Notes: generated by a model from the letters alone, not told the origin. Shown: positions 17,224-27,266, counted from the first letter of the stretch. The stretch is DNA of 64,000 nucleotides from Catenuloplanes niger (GCF_031458255.1 NZ_JAVDYC010000001.1:5837001-5901000); one strand, 5' to 3'. Program-made: numbers and translations.

Positions 17224-17765
17224 CCCGCCAATCCTCGTCCGGCCGGCCGGACGATCACGCCCTCCACGCAGCGCGCGCACAATCACCCAAATACCCCATC
17301 GGGGGTACGGGGTGCGCGGCGGCCCATTCGGAGTGGTCGTGGGTGCGCGTTCCGGCGGTCCGCACCGGCCTGTCGGAAAGGCCACGAAATGGGCGCCGAT
17401 GGGGCGGCCGGCGCCGGTCGGTGGAAATGCCGCCGCCCCGAGGACAAATACGTCCGGGAATGCCGTCACCGCGCATTCCCGTACCGTTGCCGAAGCCTTT
17501 CCACGGTCGTCGGGCGGCACGCCGGGACGTGCGTGAGCCACCTCCGTGACCGCCGCGTGGCCGTGACCCGCCGCGTTGTCGTGGTTCCCCCGGCACCGTT
17601 CGGGAACCGGCTCCGAACGTGGCGTCGCGGAGCGGAGTCCCGGCGGAGCCGGAGGCCACCGCGCGGCGGCCCGCTTCCGGCGTGCGGGCCGCCCGCCGGG
17701 AGCTCCGGCCGGCCGGGGTCCGCGGTCGGGTCCGCTGCGCGCGTGCGGGCCGTGCCCCGCCTCGG
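17224..17765. other. Gene-free intergenic stretch
   Basis: I see no supported gene in these 542 bases. The reading frames present are Arg/Pro-rich and lack ribosome sites. A hairpin, cgttcgg with ccgaacg, lies near 17598-17620. taccccatcgggggta near 17293-17308 forms a short stem. Confidence 0.5.
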
Positions 17766-18197
17766 TCAGCCCTGGCGGCCCGGGAACGGCACCGTGACCG
17801 GCGTGACGCCGGCCGCGAGCCGCCACCGGGTGGCCCGGATCGCACAGTCGGTCAGCGCGTTCAGCGCCAGGACGCGGTCGGAACCGGTGGTGGGCGGCAG
17901 GGCGGCGCGCCAGAACGCGGCCGCGCGCTGCTCGACCTCGATCGCGAGTTTCAGCGCGGTGGCCTGGTCGGTGAGCGGGTAGGGCAGCGAGTAGCCGGCG
18001 GGTGGCGGCGCCGCGGACGCGCCGAGCTCGGTGGCGCGGGCGAGCAGCGCGTCGCGCAGGTCGCGGTGCGCGGCCTCGGCCTCGCGGGCCGCCGTGACGA
18101 GTGTGTCGCCGGTGAGCCGGACGCCGATCGGCGCGTAGGCGAACACCGCGGCCTCCTCGGCGGCGAGCGCCGCGGCCAGTTCCGGGGGGAAGCTCAT
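17766..18197 (-). CDS. DUF4439 ferritin-like domain protein
   Basis: The protein has 143 residues and is predicted as a four-helix bundle. AALAAEEAAVFAYAPIGVRL and the later AIEVEQRAAAFWRAAL hold the Glu positions expected of ferritin-like DUF4439 proteins. The role is unknown. The start overlaps the stop of the upstream lipoprotein gene by four bases (ATGA), so the two are translationally coupled and probably act together. Confidence 0.8.
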   Translation of the reverse strand: MSFPPELAAALAAEEAAVFAYAPIGVRLTGDTLVTAAREAEAAHRDLRDALLARATELGASAAPPPAGYSLPYPLTDQATALKLAIEVEQRAAAFWRAALPPTTGSDRVLALNALTDCAIRATRWRLAAGVTPVTVPFPGRQG

Positions 18198-18688
18198 GCC
18201 AGCACCACCGCGTGGGTGGCGCGGGCGGCCGCGATCGTGCCGAGCAGCACGGCCCGGTCGGCCGGCGCCGTGGCGCAGGCGGTGGCCGCGGTCTTGCGGC
18301 CGGCCTCCTCGGCGGCCCGGAGCGCGGCGAGCGTCTCCCGTGCGGGCGTGGTCGCGGTCACCGTGGGCGTGCCGCTCACGGCCGCGGACGGGAGCGCGGA
18401 CGGCGGCGGGGACATGATCTCGGTGAGCGCGGTGACGTGCGCGGTGTGCGCCTCCAGCAGCGGCGTCAGCCGGTCGGCGAGGTCCGGGTGGGCGACCAGC
18501 GCGGCCTGGTACCGGTCGGCCAGCGCGCGCGTATCGGCGAGCAGCGGTTCCAGCGCGTCCGGTGGCGGTGGCGGCGGTGGCGGCTCGTCCTCGCCGGTCA
18601 GCGAGCAGCCGGCGAGCGTGACCGCGCCGGCCAGTGCCGCCGAGGCGCCGAGCAGCCGGCGGCGGGTGAGTTCGCGCGTGGACCCCAT
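18194..18688 (-). CDS. Putative lipoprotein, partner of the DUF4439 protein
   Basis: The protein has 164 residues. The N-terminus TRRRLLGASAALAGAVTLAGC is a twin-arginine signal ending in a lipobox (LAGC), so it should be a lipid-anchored surface protein. A run of eight Pro follows, then a helical domain with conserved-looking His residues (LLEAHTAHVTAL). Sequences of this kind accompany DUF4439 genes in actinobacteria. Function unknown. It is divergent from rimP, with 315 bases between the two starts. Confidence 0.75.
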   Translation of the reverse strand: MGSTRELTRRRLLGASAALAGAVTLAGCSLTGEDEPPPPPPPPDALEPLLADTRALADRYQAALVAHPDLADRLTPLLEAHTAHVTALTEIMSPPPSALPSAAVSGTPTVTATTPARETLAALRAAEEAGRKTAATACATAPADRAVLLGTIAAARATHAVVLA

Positions 18689-18890
18689 GGTGTAAGCCCT
18701 CCCGTAAGGCGCGTCACAGCGAGGGCCAAGTCAACACCACGGCGTACGGATCGTCTCGACGGCATCCCGGATGACGCGGAACGGATCGTACGATTCCTCG
18801 TTGTATCGGAGGGTATGCGTAGCGTGATGGGTGTCGCGCGCCGGAAGGACAGTTCGGAGCGGCGGCCCGCCACCGAACCGGCCGTCGCGT

Positions 18891-18929
18891 TACGCTCAGC
18901 GCAACCGCTGGGCGTTTCGGGCCCAGCGG
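18891..18929 (+). promoter_or_regulatory. Candidate rimP-nusA operon promoter and leader hairpin
   Basis: TACGCT (18891-18896) is a plausible -10 box. About nine bases later a 9-bp perfect stem (18905-18913 with 18921-18929) begins, so the operon message may start with a stable hairpin. The rest of the 315-base divergent region 18689-19003 shows no gene. Confidence 0.4.
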
Positions 18930-19003
18930 ACCACTGGCGTGGCCGCTTTCAATTGGTTTGCGGCTGATTGCCGCCGGTGGCCGAGCGCAAGGGGGTATGC
19001 CGG

Positions 19004-19708
19004 ATGACGCAGCGTGGCCGAGGTGCCGGCCGCTCGGGCCCCGGGGGCCGGGGCGCAGCCGCACCCGACCGGCGCAGGCCGTCCCCGGGTCCCCAGCGGC
19101 CGCGGGTGGACACCGTGGCGCTCCGTGCCCGGTTGGAATCGATCATCACGCCGGTCGTCGAGGACGCGGGTTGTGACCTGGAGGACCTGACGGTCTCCCG
19201 GGCCGGCCGCCGCCAGATCATTCGGATCCTGGTGGACGCGGACGGCGGCGTGGGCCTGGACGCGATCGCGGAGGTCTCCCGGGCCATCTCCGCCGCGCTG
19301 GACGCGGCGGAGGAGGCCGGCGGTGAGCTGGTCCCGGGGGAGTACCAGCTGGAGGTCAGCTCGCCGGGCGTGGACCGGCCGCTCACCGCGCCCCGGCACT
19401 GGCGGCGCAACGTGGGCCGGCTGGTGCAGGTCTCGGCCGGCGACCGGCAGGTCACCGGGCGGATCACCGCGGCGGACGAGGACGGGGTCGTCATCGAGAC
19501 GGCCAAGGGCATCGTCGAGGCGGAGTACGCCCAGCTCGGACCGGGCAAGGTGCAGATCGAGTTCAACCGGGTCGACGAGGCCGAGTTCGGCCCCGACGAC
19601 GAGACCGAGTTCGGTTCCGATGACGAGGCTGAGTTCGGCCCCGACGACGATGACGAAGACCTCGATGACGAGGACGACGACGAGGAAGTGGAGGGCGAGG
19701 AGAGGTGA
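19004..19708 (+). CDS. rimP: Ribosome maturation factor RimP
   Basis: The protein has 234 residues. It assists 30S subunit assembly. The core runs from about residue 35 ([20 protein letters not shown]) and includes the signature [18 protein letters not shown]. It is longer than most RimP proteins because of a basic Gly/Arg-rich N-terminal tail and a very acidic C-terminal tail in which EFGPDD-type units repeat. It is the first gene of the rimP-nusA-ylxR-infB cluster. An in-frame ATG at 18968 would add 12 residues; 19004 is preferred on length. Confidence 0.93.
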   Translation: MTQRGRGAGRSGPGGRGAAAPDRRRPSPGPQRPRVDTVALRARLESIITPVVEDAGCDLEDLTVSRAGRRQIIRILVDADGGVGLDAIAEVSRAISAALDAAEEAGGELVPGEYQLEVSSPGVDRPLTAPRHWRRNVGRLVQVSAGDRQVTGRITAADEDGVVIETAKGIVEAEYAQLGPGKVQIEFNRVDEAEFGPDDETEFGSDDEAEFGPDDDDEDLDDEDDDEEVEGEER

Positions 19709-20748
19709 ACATCGACCTCGCGGCGCTGCGTGCGCTGGAGCGCGAGCGGGAGATCCCGTTCGAGACGATCCTCGCCGCGATCGAGACCGCGCTGCTCACG
19801 GCATACCGGCACACGGACGGCGCCGAGTCGCACGCCCGCGTGCAGATCGACCGGAAGTCGGGCGCGGCATCGGTCTACGCCCAGGAGATCGACGCCGAGG
19901 GCGTCGTCACCCGGGAATGGGACGACACCCCGCACGACTTCGGGCGGATCGCCGCGATGACCGCCAAGCAGGTGATCCTGCAGCGGCTGCGCGAGGCGAC
20001 CGACGAGGTGCACTTCGGCGAGTACGTGGGGCGCGACGGTGACCTGGTCACCGGCGTGATCCAGGCGCACGAGGCGCGGGCCGAGAAGGGCATCGTCACG
20101 ATCGACCTCGGCAAGCTGGAGGCGGTCCTCCCGCAGGTCGAGCAGGTCCCGGGCGAGCAGTACGAGCACGGCCAGCGCATCCGCTGTGTCGTGGTGCACG
20201 TCGCCAAGGGCTTCCGCGGCCCGCAGATCACGCTGTCCCGCTCCCACCCGAACCTGGTGAAGAAGCTCTTCGCGCTGGAGGTTCCGGAGATCGCGGACGG
20301 CACCGTGGAGATCGCGGCGATCGCACGTGAGGCAGGTCACCGGACGAAGATCGCGGTCCGTTCGACGGCCACCGGCGTCAATGCGAAGGGTGCCTGCATC
20401 GGCCCGATGGGCCAGCGGGTGCGCGCGGTGATGAGCGAGCTGCACGGCGAGAAGATCGATATCATCGACTGGTCGGACGACCCGGCGCAGTTCGTCGGAA
20501 ACGCCCTTTCGCCGGCAAAGGCCCTGCGTGTCGAGGTGGTCGACGCCGGAAGTCGCACGGCCCGGGTCACCGTGCCCGATTTCCAGCTCTCGCTGGCGAT
20601 CGGCCGCGAGGGGCAGAACGCGCGGCTCGCCGCGCGGCTGACCGGCTGGCGCATCGACATCCGGCCGGACAACGAGGCGTCGCCGGGGGGTGGCCGGGAT
20701 CGCACGGATCACGCCGCCGAACCAGGCGGCGCCGTCGCGGGCGCTTAG
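19705..20748 (+). CDS. nusA: Transcription termination/antitermination factor NusA
   Basis: The protein has 347 residues, the short actinobacterial form without the C-terminal acidic repeats. The N-terminal RNA-polymerase-binding domain is followed by S1 ([20 protein letters not shown]) and two KH domains ([18 protein letters not shown] and [19 protein letters not shown]). The GTG start overlaps the rimP stop by four bases. It modulates pausing and termination and works with the neighbouring ylxR and infB products in the transcription-translation gene set. Confidence 0.95.
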   Translation: MNIDLAALRALEREREIPFETILAAIETALLTAYRHTDGAESHARVQIDRKSGAASVYAQEIDAEGVVTREWDDTPHDFGRIAAMTAKQVILQRLREATDEVHFGEYVGRDGDLVTGVIQAHEARAEKGIVTIDLGKLEAVLPQVEQVPGEQYEHGQRIRCVVVHVAKGFRGPQITLSRSHPNLVKKLFALEVPEIADGTVEIAAIAREAGHRTKIAVRSTATGVNAKGACIGPMGQRVRAVMSELHGEKIDIIDWSDDPAQFVGNALSPAKALRVEVVDAGSRTARVTVPDFQLSLAIGREGQNARLAARLTGWRIDIRPDNEASPGGGRDRTDHAAEPGGAVAGA

Positions 20749-20751
20749 GAG

Positions 20752-20757
20752 TAGACT
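20752..20757 (+). promoter_or_regulatory. -10 box TAGACT, internal promoter before ylxR
   Basis: TAGACT begins three bases after the nusA stop and ends seven bases before GTG 20765. It would give a leaderless ylxR transcript in addition to operon read-through, and it decides the ylxR start. Confidence 0.55.
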
Positions 20758-20764
20758 TCATCGC

Positions 20765-21151
20765 GTGGGGCATCGGGAGGGTGAGACTTCACCCCTGAAA
20801 CGCCCTGTGCGCGCGGCTCTGCCCGTGCGCACGGATCCGCCAGTCCGAACATGTGTCGGCTGTCGGCGCCGCGTATCTGTATCTGAAGTCCTGCGGTTCG
20901 TCACGGTCGGTTCGGAGCTTCGGCCCGACCCGCGTCGCAGGCTGCCGGGCCGAGGCGCACACCTGCACCTCGATCCGGCTTGCTTCGCGCTGGCGGAGCG
21001 GCGTCGGGCCTTCGGCCGGGCGCTGCGGTTCACCGGTGTCCTGGACACCGCGCCGCTGGCCGAGCACATCCGTGCGGTCATCGCATCGCATGGGACTACT
21101 GGTGGTGGGGCCTCGCCCCGCCCGGACCAGCAAGGTGGACGACCAACATGA
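20765..21151 (+). CDS. ylxR: YlxR (DUF448) family RNA-binding protein
   Basis: The protein has 128 residues. The family core is RTCVGCRRRVSVSEVLRFV followed by GRGAHLHLDPACFALAERRRAFGRAL. It is a small basic protein encoded between nusA and infB in most Gram-positive bacteria; its biochemical role is only partly known (nucleic-acid binding, regulation). The GTG at 20765 fits a leaderless promoter; longer versions would start inside nusA. Confidence 0.88.
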   Translation: MGHREGETSPLKRPVRAALPVRTDPPVRTCVGCRRRVSVSEVLRFVTVGSELRPDPRRRLPGRGAHLHLDPACFALAERRRAFGRALRFTGVLDTAPLAEHIRAVIASHGTTGGGASPRPDQQGGRPT

Positions 21152-21197
21152 GCACACGATGAAGTCCCTGAAATGACCAGGCTTCAAGTGCACGAGT

Positions 21198-21229
21198 GAG
21201 GTCGATGCGGGCCGTGCCCGCACGACCTC
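21198..21229 (+). promoter_or_regulatory. Hairpin upstream of infB
   Basis: gaggtcg pairs with cgacctc, and inside it gcgggc pairs with gcccgc around a cgt loop, giving 13 bp. It ends about 15 bases before the infB start and next to its gagg site, so it could affect translation or processing of the infB message. Confidence 0.5.
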
Positions 21230-21244
21230 GGAGTGAGGAGTGCA

Positions 21245-24200
21245 GTGGCAGGCAAGGCCCGCGTACACGAGCTTGCGAAAGAGCTCGGGGTCGAGAGTAA
21301 GACCGTTCTCGCCAAGCTCAAGGAGATGGGCGAGTTCGTCAAGTCCGCATCCAGCACCGTCGAGGCGCCCGTCGCCCGTCGGCTCCGGGGTGCGATGGCC
21401 GCAGGTGGCTCGGCGCCCAGCGCGCCCGCCGCTCCGGCCCCGTCCGGTTCCGGCGACGCGCCGCGTCCCGGCCCGTCCGTGCGTCCGGGTCCGCCCCGGC
21501 GCCCCGGTCCGCCGGCACCCGCTTCGGGCAACGCCGGTGCGCCGGCGTCCGGTGCTCCGACGCCCGGCGCCTCCGCGCCGCGCCCGTCGGGCCCGGCTCC
21601 GAGCCCGGCTTCTTTCCGTCCCAAGGCGCCCGTTCCCGGCCCGCCGGCCCCCGTGGCCAAGCCGGCCAGCGCCCACGACATCGAGGTGGCCGCTGCCGAG
21701 CAGCGCGCCGCCGCGCTGAAGGCTGAGCAGGAGGCGACCGTCAAGGCCGCCCAGCAGGCAGCCCGTCAGCGTGAGGACAACCGCCGCGAGGGCGGGGCTC
21801 CGGGTGCGCCCGGTGGCCCGTCGCTGCGGCCGAAGTTCGGCCCCGGCGCGATGCCGCCCCGGCCCGGTTCGCCCGCGGCTCGTCCGCCGGCGCCCCAGGG
21901 CGGTCAGAGCGGTGGCCCGCGTCCGGAGCGTCGCGACGGCGACCGTCCGGGCCGTCCGGGCCCCGGTGGCCAGGGTGGCAACCGTCCGCCGCGCAGCGGT
22001 GGCAACAATCCGTTCGGCATCACGCCGGGCGGCAACCGTCCGCAGGCTCCGGCGGCGGGCCCCGGTGGTCGGCCGACTCCGGCCGGCATGCCGCCGCGGC
22101 CCAGCCCGGCGTCCATGCCGCCGCGGCCCAGCCCGGCCTCGATGCCGAGCCAGCGCCCCGGCCGCCCCGGTGGCGGTCCCGGTGGCGGTGGCGGTCGCCC
22201 GGGTGGCGGTGGCGGTGCCGGTCGTCCCGGTGGTGGCGGCGGCTTCCGCGGCGGTCCCGGTGGGGGCGGCGGCGGTGGCGGTGGCTTCCGTGGCGGTCCC
22301 GGTGGTGGCGGCGGTGGCGGTGGTTACCGCGGTGGCCCCGGTGGCGCGGCCGGTGGCGGCGGTTACCGTGGCGGCCCCGGTGGCGGCGGCGGTGCTCCGG
22401 CAGGTGGCGGCGCTCCGGGTCGTCCCGGTGGCGGCGGCCGTGGTCGTGGCGGCGGTGCAGCGGGTGCCTTCGGGCGTCCGGGCGGCAAGCCGGCCCGCGG
22501 CCGGAAGTCGAAGAAGCAGAGGCGTCAGGAGTTCGACAACCTGTCGGCCCCGACGATGAGCTCGGGCGCTCCCCGGGGTAACGGCCAGGAGATCCGGCTG
22601 TCCCGTGGCGCGTCGCTCTCCGACTTCGCCGACAAGATCAACGCGAACCCGGGCACGCTCGTCCAGGAGATGTTCAACCTGGGTGAGATGGTCACGGCGA
22701 CGCAGTCGTGCTCCGACGACACGCTGCTGCTGCTCGGCGAGCACCTCGGCTTCGACGTCAAGATCGTCAGCCCCGAGGACGAGGACCGCGCCCTGCTGGC
22801 GCAGTTCAACATCGACCTCGACGCTGAGATCGCGGAGGACCGCCTGGTCACCCGTCCGCCGGTGGTGACCGTCATGGGTCACGTCGACCACGGTAAGACC
22901 AAGCTGCTCGACGCGATCCGCAAGGCGAACGTCGTGGCCGGCGAGGCCGGTGGCATCACCCAGCACATCGGTGCCTACCAGGTGCACGTGGAGCACAACG
23001 AGGCCGAGCGGGCGATCACCTTCATCGACACCCCGGGTCACGAGGCGTTCACCGCCATGCGTGCGCGTGGTGCCAAGGTGACGGACATCGTGATCCTGGT
23101 GGTCGCGGCGGACGACGGCGTGATGCCTCAGACGATCGAGGCGTTGAACCACGCCAAGGCCGCCGAGGTGCCGATCGTGGTCGCGGTCAACAAGATCGAC
23201 AAGCCCGAGGCGAACCCGGACAAGGTGCGCCAGCAGCTGACCGAGTACGGCCTGGTCGCCGAGGAGTACGGCGGCGACACGATGTTCGTCAACGTCGCGG
23301 CGAAGCCCGGCATCGGCATCGAGGAGCTTCTCGAGGCAGTGCTGCTGACCGCGGACGCGTCGCTGGAGCTCACCGCTCCGATCGACGGCCCGGCACAGGG
23401 TGTCGCGATCGAGGCGCACCTGGACAAGGGCCGCGGCGCCGTCGCGACCGTCCTGGTGCAGAAGGGCACGCTGCGGGCCGGCGACTCGATCGTCGCGGGT
23501 GGTGCGCACGGTCGCGTGCGGGCCATGCTCGACGAGAACGGCAAGCCGATCCCCGAGGCGGGCCCGGCGCGTCCGGTCCTGGTGCTCGGTCTGACCGCGG
23601 TGCCGTCCGCCGGCGACACGTTCCTCGCCGCCGAGGACGACCGCACGGTCCGGCAGATCGCCGAGCAGCGGCAGGCCCGCCGCCGCGCGGCGAGCTTCGC
23701 CAACTCGCGTGGCCGCGCCACCCTCGAGACGCTCATGGAGCAGATCAAGGAGGGCGAGAAGACCTCGCTCAACCTCATCCTCAAGGGTGACGGTTCGGGT
23801 TCGGTCGAGGCGCTCGAGGACGCGCTCTTCAAGCTCGACATCCCGGAAGAGGTTCAGCTCAAGATCCTCGACCGTGGCGTCGGTGCCATCACGGAGAGCA
23901 ACGTCATGCTGGCGAGCGCGTCCGACCCGGCCGCGACGATCATCGGCTACAACGTCCGGGCCTCGAACAAGGTCCGGGAGATCGCCGACCGCGAGGGCGT
24001 GGAGATCCGGTACTACTCGGTCATCTACCAGGCCATCGAGGAGATCGAGGCGGCTCTCAAGGGCCTGCTCAAGCCGGAGTACGAGGAGGTCGAGCTCGGC
24101 ACCGCCGAGATCCGCGACGTCTTCCGCTCCTCCAAGGTCGGCCTCATCTCCGGCTGTATCGTCCGGTCGGGCCTCATTCGCCGCAACGCGAAGGCCCGGG

Positions 24201-24382
24201 TCATCCGCGACGGCGCGGTCGTGGCGGACAACGTCACGATCAGCTCCCTCAAGCGGTTCAAGGACGACGCGACCGAGGTGCGCGAGGGCTTCGAGTGTGG
24301 TCTGACGCTGGGCGGTTACAACAACGTCCAGGTCGGCGACATCATCGAGACCTTCGAGATGCGCGAGAAGCCGCGCGCGTAA
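21245..24382 (+). CDS. infB: Translation initiation factor IF-2
   Basis: The protein has 1045 residues. An IF2_N segment ([20 protein letters not shown]) is followed by about 370 residues of Pro- and Gly-rich linker, including an uninterrupted Gly/Arg-rich (GGGG, RGGPGG) tract at roughly residues 300-420. A second IF2_N segment comes next, then the GTPase domain with G1 GHVDHGKT at residues 545-552, DTPGHE and NKID. It delivers initiator tRNA to the 30S subunit. The Gly-rich tract is unusually long even for actinobacteria. The GTG at 21245 is preceded by ggagtgagg. Confidence 0.96.
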   Translation: MAGKARVHELAKELGVESKTVLAKLKEMGEFVKSASSTVEAPVARRLRGAMAAGGSAPSAPAAPAPSGSGDAPRPGPSVRPGPPRRPGPPAPASGNAGAPASGAPTPGASAPRPSGPAPSPASFRPKAPVPGPPAPVAKPASAHDIEVAAAEQRAAALKAEQEATVKAAQQAARQREDNRREGGAPGAPGGPSLRPKFGPGAMPPRPGSPAARPPAPQGGQSGGPRPERRDGDRPGRPGPGGQGGNRPPRSGGNNPFGITPGGNRPQAPAAGPGGRPTPAGMPPRPSPASMPPRPSPASMPSQRPGRPGGGPGGGGGRPGGGGGAGRPGGGGGFRGGPGGGGGGGGGFRGGPGGGGGGGGYRGGPGGAAGGGGYRGGPGGGGGAPAGGGAPGRPGGGGRGRGGGAAGAFGRPGGKPARGRKSKKQRRQEFDNLSAPTMSSGAPRGNGQEIRLSRGASLSDFADKINANPGTLVQEMFNLGEMVTATQSCSDDTLLLLGEHLGFDVKIVSPEDEDRALLAQFNIDLDAEIAEDRLVTRPPVVTVMGHVDHGKTKLLDAIRKANVVAGEAGGITQHIGAYQVHVEHNEAERAITFIDTPGHEAFTAMRARGAKVTDIVILVVAADDGVMPQTIEALNHAKAAEVPIVVAVNKIDKPEANPDKVRQQLTEYGLVAEEYGGDTMFVNVAAKPGIGIEELLEAVLLTADASLELTAPIDGPAQGVAIEAHLDKGRGAVATVLVQKGTLRAGDSIVAGGAHGRVRAMLDENGKPIPEAGPARPVLVLGLTAVPSAGDTFLAAEDDRTVRQIAEQRQARRRAASFANSRGRATLETLMEQIKEGEKTSLNLILKGDGSGSVEALEDALFKLDIPEEVQLKILDRGVGAITESNVMLASASDPAATIIGYNVRASNKVREIADREGVEIRYYSVIYQAIEEIEAALKGLLKPEYEEVELGTAEIRDVFRSSKVGLISGCIVRSGLIRRNAKARVIRDGAVVADNVTISSLKRFKDDATEVREGFECGLTLGGYNNVQVGDIIETFEMREKPRA

Positions 24383-24398
24383 GCGCGTAGCGATGTGA

Positions 24399-24441
24399 CC
24401 AGCGCCTTTCCCCGGGTGTCAGACCCGGGGAAAGGCGCTGG
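24399..24441 (+). terminator. Strong terminator after infB
   Basis: A 19-bp perfect stem (24399-24417 with 24423-24441) and a 5-base loop, followed by ctctctctt. It closes the rimP-infB operon 16 bases after the infB stop. Confidence 0.92.
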
Positions 24442-24490
24442 CTCTCTCTTCCGCCCGGAAATGGGATGGGTGACGGGGCGTCGGCTGGGG

Positions 24491-24496
24491 CATACT
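24491..24496 (+). promoter_or_regulatory. -10 box CATACT of a leaderless gene
   Basis: CATACT ends seven bases before ATG 24504, just downstream of the infB terminator. Confidence 0.5.
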
Positions 24497-24503
24497 TCCG
24501 GCG

Positions 24504-24797
24504 ATGTTTACCGGAACCATGATTTTCGACCTGCTCCTGCCGGGTGACTCACGATCGCTGAAGGCGAAGCGTGCGTACGTCCGGCCCATCGTCGCCGCGT
24601 TGCGACGTTTCGAGGTCTCCGCCGCCGAGGTGGGGGCACAGGACCTGCACGGCCGCGCCGAGCTCGGCGTGGCCGTCGTCGCGGCCGAGCCGAGTCACGT
24701 CGGCGAGGTGCTGGACACCTGCGAGCGGCTGGTCGCCGGTCGCCCGGAGGTGGAATTGCTGTCGGTCCGCCGCCGCCTGTACGGCGACGACGACTGA
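24504..24797 (+). CDS. DUF503 family protein (YlxP-like)
   Basis: The protein has 97 residues. It keeps the family pattern: a first beta strand (TMIFDLLLPGDSRSLKAKR), then VAALRRFEVSAAEVGAQD and the C-terminal strand. YlxP-like proteins are encoded between infB and rbfA in many Gram-positives and are linked to ribosome assembly, but no activity is established. It is the first gene after the infB terminator, with rbfA 42 bases downstream. Confidence 0.88.
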   Translation: MFTGTMIFDLLLPGDSRSLKAKRAYVRPIVAALRRFEVSAAEVGAQDLHGRAELGVAVVAAEPSHVGEVLDTCERLVAGRPEVELLSVRRRLYGDDD

Positions 24798-24839
24798 CGG
24801 GTTTGACGCACGGGTAATGTCAGCGTGGAGGTGGACGGG

Positions 24840-25310
24840 ATGACTGATTCGGCCAAGGTGCGCCGGCACGCCGAGCGTGTTCACAAGCTGGTGGCCTCCG
24901 TGGTGCGCTCGCAGATCAAGGACCCGCGGCTCGGGATGATCACCATCACCGACGCGCGGATCACCGCGGATCTGCGCGAGGCGACGGTCTTCTACACGGT
25001 CCTCGGCGACGCCGAGGCCCAGGCGTCGACCGCCGCCGCGCTGGAGAGCGCGAAGGGCCTGCTCCGCAGCACGGTCGGCAAGGCGCTCGGCATCCGCCAC
25101 TCGCCGTCGCTGGCCTTCGTGCTGGACAACGTTCAGGACCAGGCCAAGCACATCGACGACCTGCTGGCGCAGGCGCGTCAGGCGGACGCGGAGACGCAGA
25201 AGATCGCGGCCGGTGCCACGTACGCGGGCGACGCCCAGCCGTACCGGGTCGACGAGGACGAGGACGAGTTCGAGGACGACGACGAGCTCGTCGAGCAGGA
25301 GAAGCGGTGA
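24840..25310 (+). CDS. rbfA: 30S ribosome-binding factor RbfA
   Basis: The protein has 156 residues. The KH-like core contains RVHKLVASVVRSQIKDPRLG and the C-terminal half RHSPSLAFVLDNVQDQAKHIDDLL. It helps maturation of the 16S rRNA 5' end in the 30S subunit. An acidic tail (DEDEDEFEDDDE) is appended, similar to the acidic tail of the RimP encoded upstream. ATG 24840 was chosen over the in-frame GTG at 24825 because the ggagg site (24827-24831) precedes it. Confidence 0.93.
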   Translation: MTDSAKVRRHAERVHKLVASVVRSQIKDPRLGMITITDARITADLREATVFYTVLGDAEAQASTAAALESAKGLLRSTVGKALGIRHSPSLAFVLDNVQDQAKHIDDLLAQARQADAETQKIAAGATYAGDAQPYRVDEDEDEFEDDDELVEQEKR

Positions 25311-26377
25311 CCGCCGCGCCGGCCCGCAGCATCGTGCCGCCGCCCAGGACCGCCGCGGAGGGCCCGGTCGGCCCGCCGCGGGAGGCGGACTGGGTGGCGG
25401 CCGTCGCCGCGGTCCGGCGCTGGCTGCCGGACGGGCGGATCCTGTTGGTCTGCCACGTCAACCCGGACGGTGACGCGCTCGGCAGCATGCTGGGCTTCGC
25501 GCACGGCCTGCACCGGCTCGGCGCCCGCCACGTCCAGGCGACGTTCCCCGGCCCGTTCGACGTGCCGGACCCGCTGCGCGAGGTTCCCGGCGTGGACCGG
25601 CTGGTCCCGGAGACCGAGGCGTGGACGCACCCGGATCTGCTGGTGACGTTCGACGCCGCCAGCACCGACCGGCTCGGCGCGCTCGCGAGCCGGCTGGGCA
25701 CCGCACGCGACTCCGTGGTGCTCGACCACCACGCCTCCAACCCCGGCTTCGGCGCGGTACGGCTGGTGGACCCGGCCGCCGCGGCCACCTCCGTCGTGGT
25801 CGAACAGCTGCTGGACCGGCTGGACGTGCCGCTGGACGCGGAGATCGCCGAGTGCCTGTACACGGCGCTGACCACGGACACCGGCTCGTTCCGGTTCGCG
25901 GCCACCACGCCGGCCGTGCACCAGATGGCCGCGCGGCTGGTCGCGACCGGCATCCACCCCGGCGAGATCGCCCAGCGGGTGTTCGACAGCCGCCCGCTCG
26001 GCGCGGTGAAGCTCTTCGGTGAGGTGCTCGGCCGCTGCGAGCTCGACCAGGACGCGGCCGCCGGCCACGGGCTGTGCTGGACCACCGCGACGCTCGCCGA
26101 CCTGGAGAAGCACAACCAGCGCCCGCACGTGCTGGAGGCTCTGATCGACTCGGTGCGCTGCGTGGCCGAGGCGGACGTGTGCGTGGTGCTCAAGCAGATC
26201 GGCGAGGACACCTGGTCGGTCTCGATGCGCAGCAAGGGCGCGGTCGACGTGTCCCGGGTCGCCGGTCTGCTCGGCGGCGGCGGTCACCGGGCCGCGGCCG
26301 GCTTCACCGGCACCGGCACCCCGGCGGACGTCCTCGCCTCGATCAGGTCCGAACTGGACGGCGCCGTCATCCGTTAG
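25307..26377 (+). CDS. nrnA: DHH/DHHA1 phosphoesterase, NrnA-like nanoRNase/pAp phosphatase
   Basis: The protein has 356 residues. The metal-binding motifs HVNPDGDALGS (about residue 50), TFDAAS and LDHHASN are present, and the DHHA1 end carries LLGGGGHRAAAGF. These enzymes degrade 2-5 nt RNA and dephosphorylate 3'-phosphoadenosine 5'-phosphate. The GTG start overlaps the rbfA stop by four bases. The rbfA-nrnA order is the common Gram-positive arrangement. It could also act on c-di-AMP or pApA. Confidence 0.9.
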   Translation: MTAAPARSIVPPPRTAAEGPVGPPREADWVAAVAAVRRWLPDGRILLVCHVNPDGDALGSMLGFAHGLHRLGARHVQATFPGPFDVPDPLREVPGVDRLVPETEAWTHPDLLVTFDAASTDRLGALASRLGTARDSVVLDHHASNPGFGAVRLVDPAAAATSVVVEQLLDRLDVPLDAEIAECLYTALTTDTGSFRFAATTPAVHQMAARLVATGIHPGEIAQRVFDSRPLGAVKLFGEVLGRCELDQDAAAGHGLCWTTATLADLEKHNQRPHVLEALIDSVRCVAEADVCVVLKQIGEDTWSVSMRSKGAVDVSRVAGLLGGGGHRAAAGFTGTGTPADVLASIRSELDGAVIR

Positions 26378-26477
26378 GGCGGATGTGGTGATTCGCCCGC
26401 GCCCGGGTGAGGTTCAGACGGGCCGCGGGAAGAAGCTCCCTGGCCATCCCGCCTTGGTGGCGGTGACAATCGATGGC

Positions 26478-26885
26478 ATGGAGGCTCCCCGGGAAGTCGC
26501 GGTCGACGCTCCGAGAGCGTGGGACCGGCCGCTGGTGGTCATGCCCGTCTTCGCCGTCGTCTCGCTGGTCGGTGGCCAGCTGCCGTCGTTCTCCACGGCG
26601 GCCAACATCTATTCGCTGGGCGTGGGCGGCACGCTGATGTGGTTCGGCCTGTCGCAGCGGGTGCCCCGCCGTCCGGTCCCGGCCCGGCCCGGTCACGGCA
26701 CGGTGTGGTGGCTCGCCCCCGCGGTGGTGTTCGTGGCGTTCGAGGGCTCGACGTTCCTGACCGGGTCGGCCTACTCGTACCCGACGCTGTCCAAACTGGC
26801 CGATCCGCTGCTCGCCGACCCGACCGTACGCGCCGCCGGGTTCTTCGGCTGGTTGTGCGCGTTCTGGGGACTGGCCCGCCGATGA
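26478..26885 (+). CDS. Membrane protein of unknown function
   Basis: The protein has 135 residues with four predicted membrane segments (starting near LVVMPVFAVVSLVGG, NIYSLGVGGTLMWFGL, VWWLAPAVVFVAFEG and AGFFGWLCAFWGL). GACAAT (26465-26470) ends seven bases before the ATG, suggesting a leaderless start. The stop overlaps the next small membrane gene by four bases, so the two are coupled. I do not recognise a function. Confidence 0.7.
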   Translation: MEAPREVAVDAPRAWDRPLVVMPVFAVVSLVGGQLPSFSTAANIYSLGVGGTLMWFGLSQRVPRRPVPARPGHGTVWWLAPAVVFVAFEGSTFLTGSAYSYPTLSKLADPLLADPTVRAAGFFGWLCAFWGLARR

Positions 26886-27094
26886 CCCGGGCGCTCGCGA
26901 TCGGTGGGTTCGTGCTGACCGGGTTGCTGCTCATGGCGGTGGAGGCGGCCGCGCGGCAGGAGGGGTCGCGCGTGCCGACGCTCGGCGACCTCTGCGCGTA
27001 CGTGATGCGCTATCAGGTCGGCCGGGTGCCGGTGGGCCGGATCGGCCTGCTCGGCTTCTGGTGGTGGCTTGGCTGGCACTTCTTCGCCCGGTGA
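26882..27094 (+). CDS. Small membrane protein (DUF6186-like)
   Basis: The protein has 70 residues and two membrane segments (LAIGGFVLTGLLLMAVEA and IGLLGFWWWLGWHFFAR). The sequence recalls the DUF6186 family from memory. ATG 26882 overlaps the preceding stop (ATGA). The two proteins may form a small membrane complex. No function known. Confidence 0.7.
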   Translation: MTRALAIGGFVLTGLLLMAVEAAARQEGSRVPTLGDLCAYVMRYQVGRVPVGRIGLLGFWWWLGWHFFAR

Positions 27095-27266
27095 GGCCTT
27101 TGCATAGATTCGCGCGGATCGGTTACCGGTCCGTATAACGGGAAGTGTCGCGTTGCCGGCGCCGACTTAACGTTAATTTGGGTAGCGTGCAGGTGGTGCG
27201 GGTCATTGCTGTCCCGTACCACCCCGCACTGCTTTTGCACAGTTGCTCCAGGGTCTGACCGACTCA

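Noticed and set aside
17255-17845. Minus-strand frame in the 17.2-17.8 kb gap
   Set aside because: Arg/Gly/Ser-rich filler without a ribosome site, overlapping the start of the nucleotidyltransferase gene and the end of the DUF4439 gene.
20789-23509. Long minus-strand open frame (about 900 codons) opposite ylxR and infB
   Set aside because: It mirrors the GC-skewed codons of infB; its product is low-complexity Thr/Ala/Arg/Gly and has no start signal. infB is certain on the plus strand.
24803-24820. TTGACG/TAATGT promoter before rbfA
   Set aside because: The boxes are only six bases apart, too close for a sigma-70-type promoter; TAATGT alone might be a -10 box.
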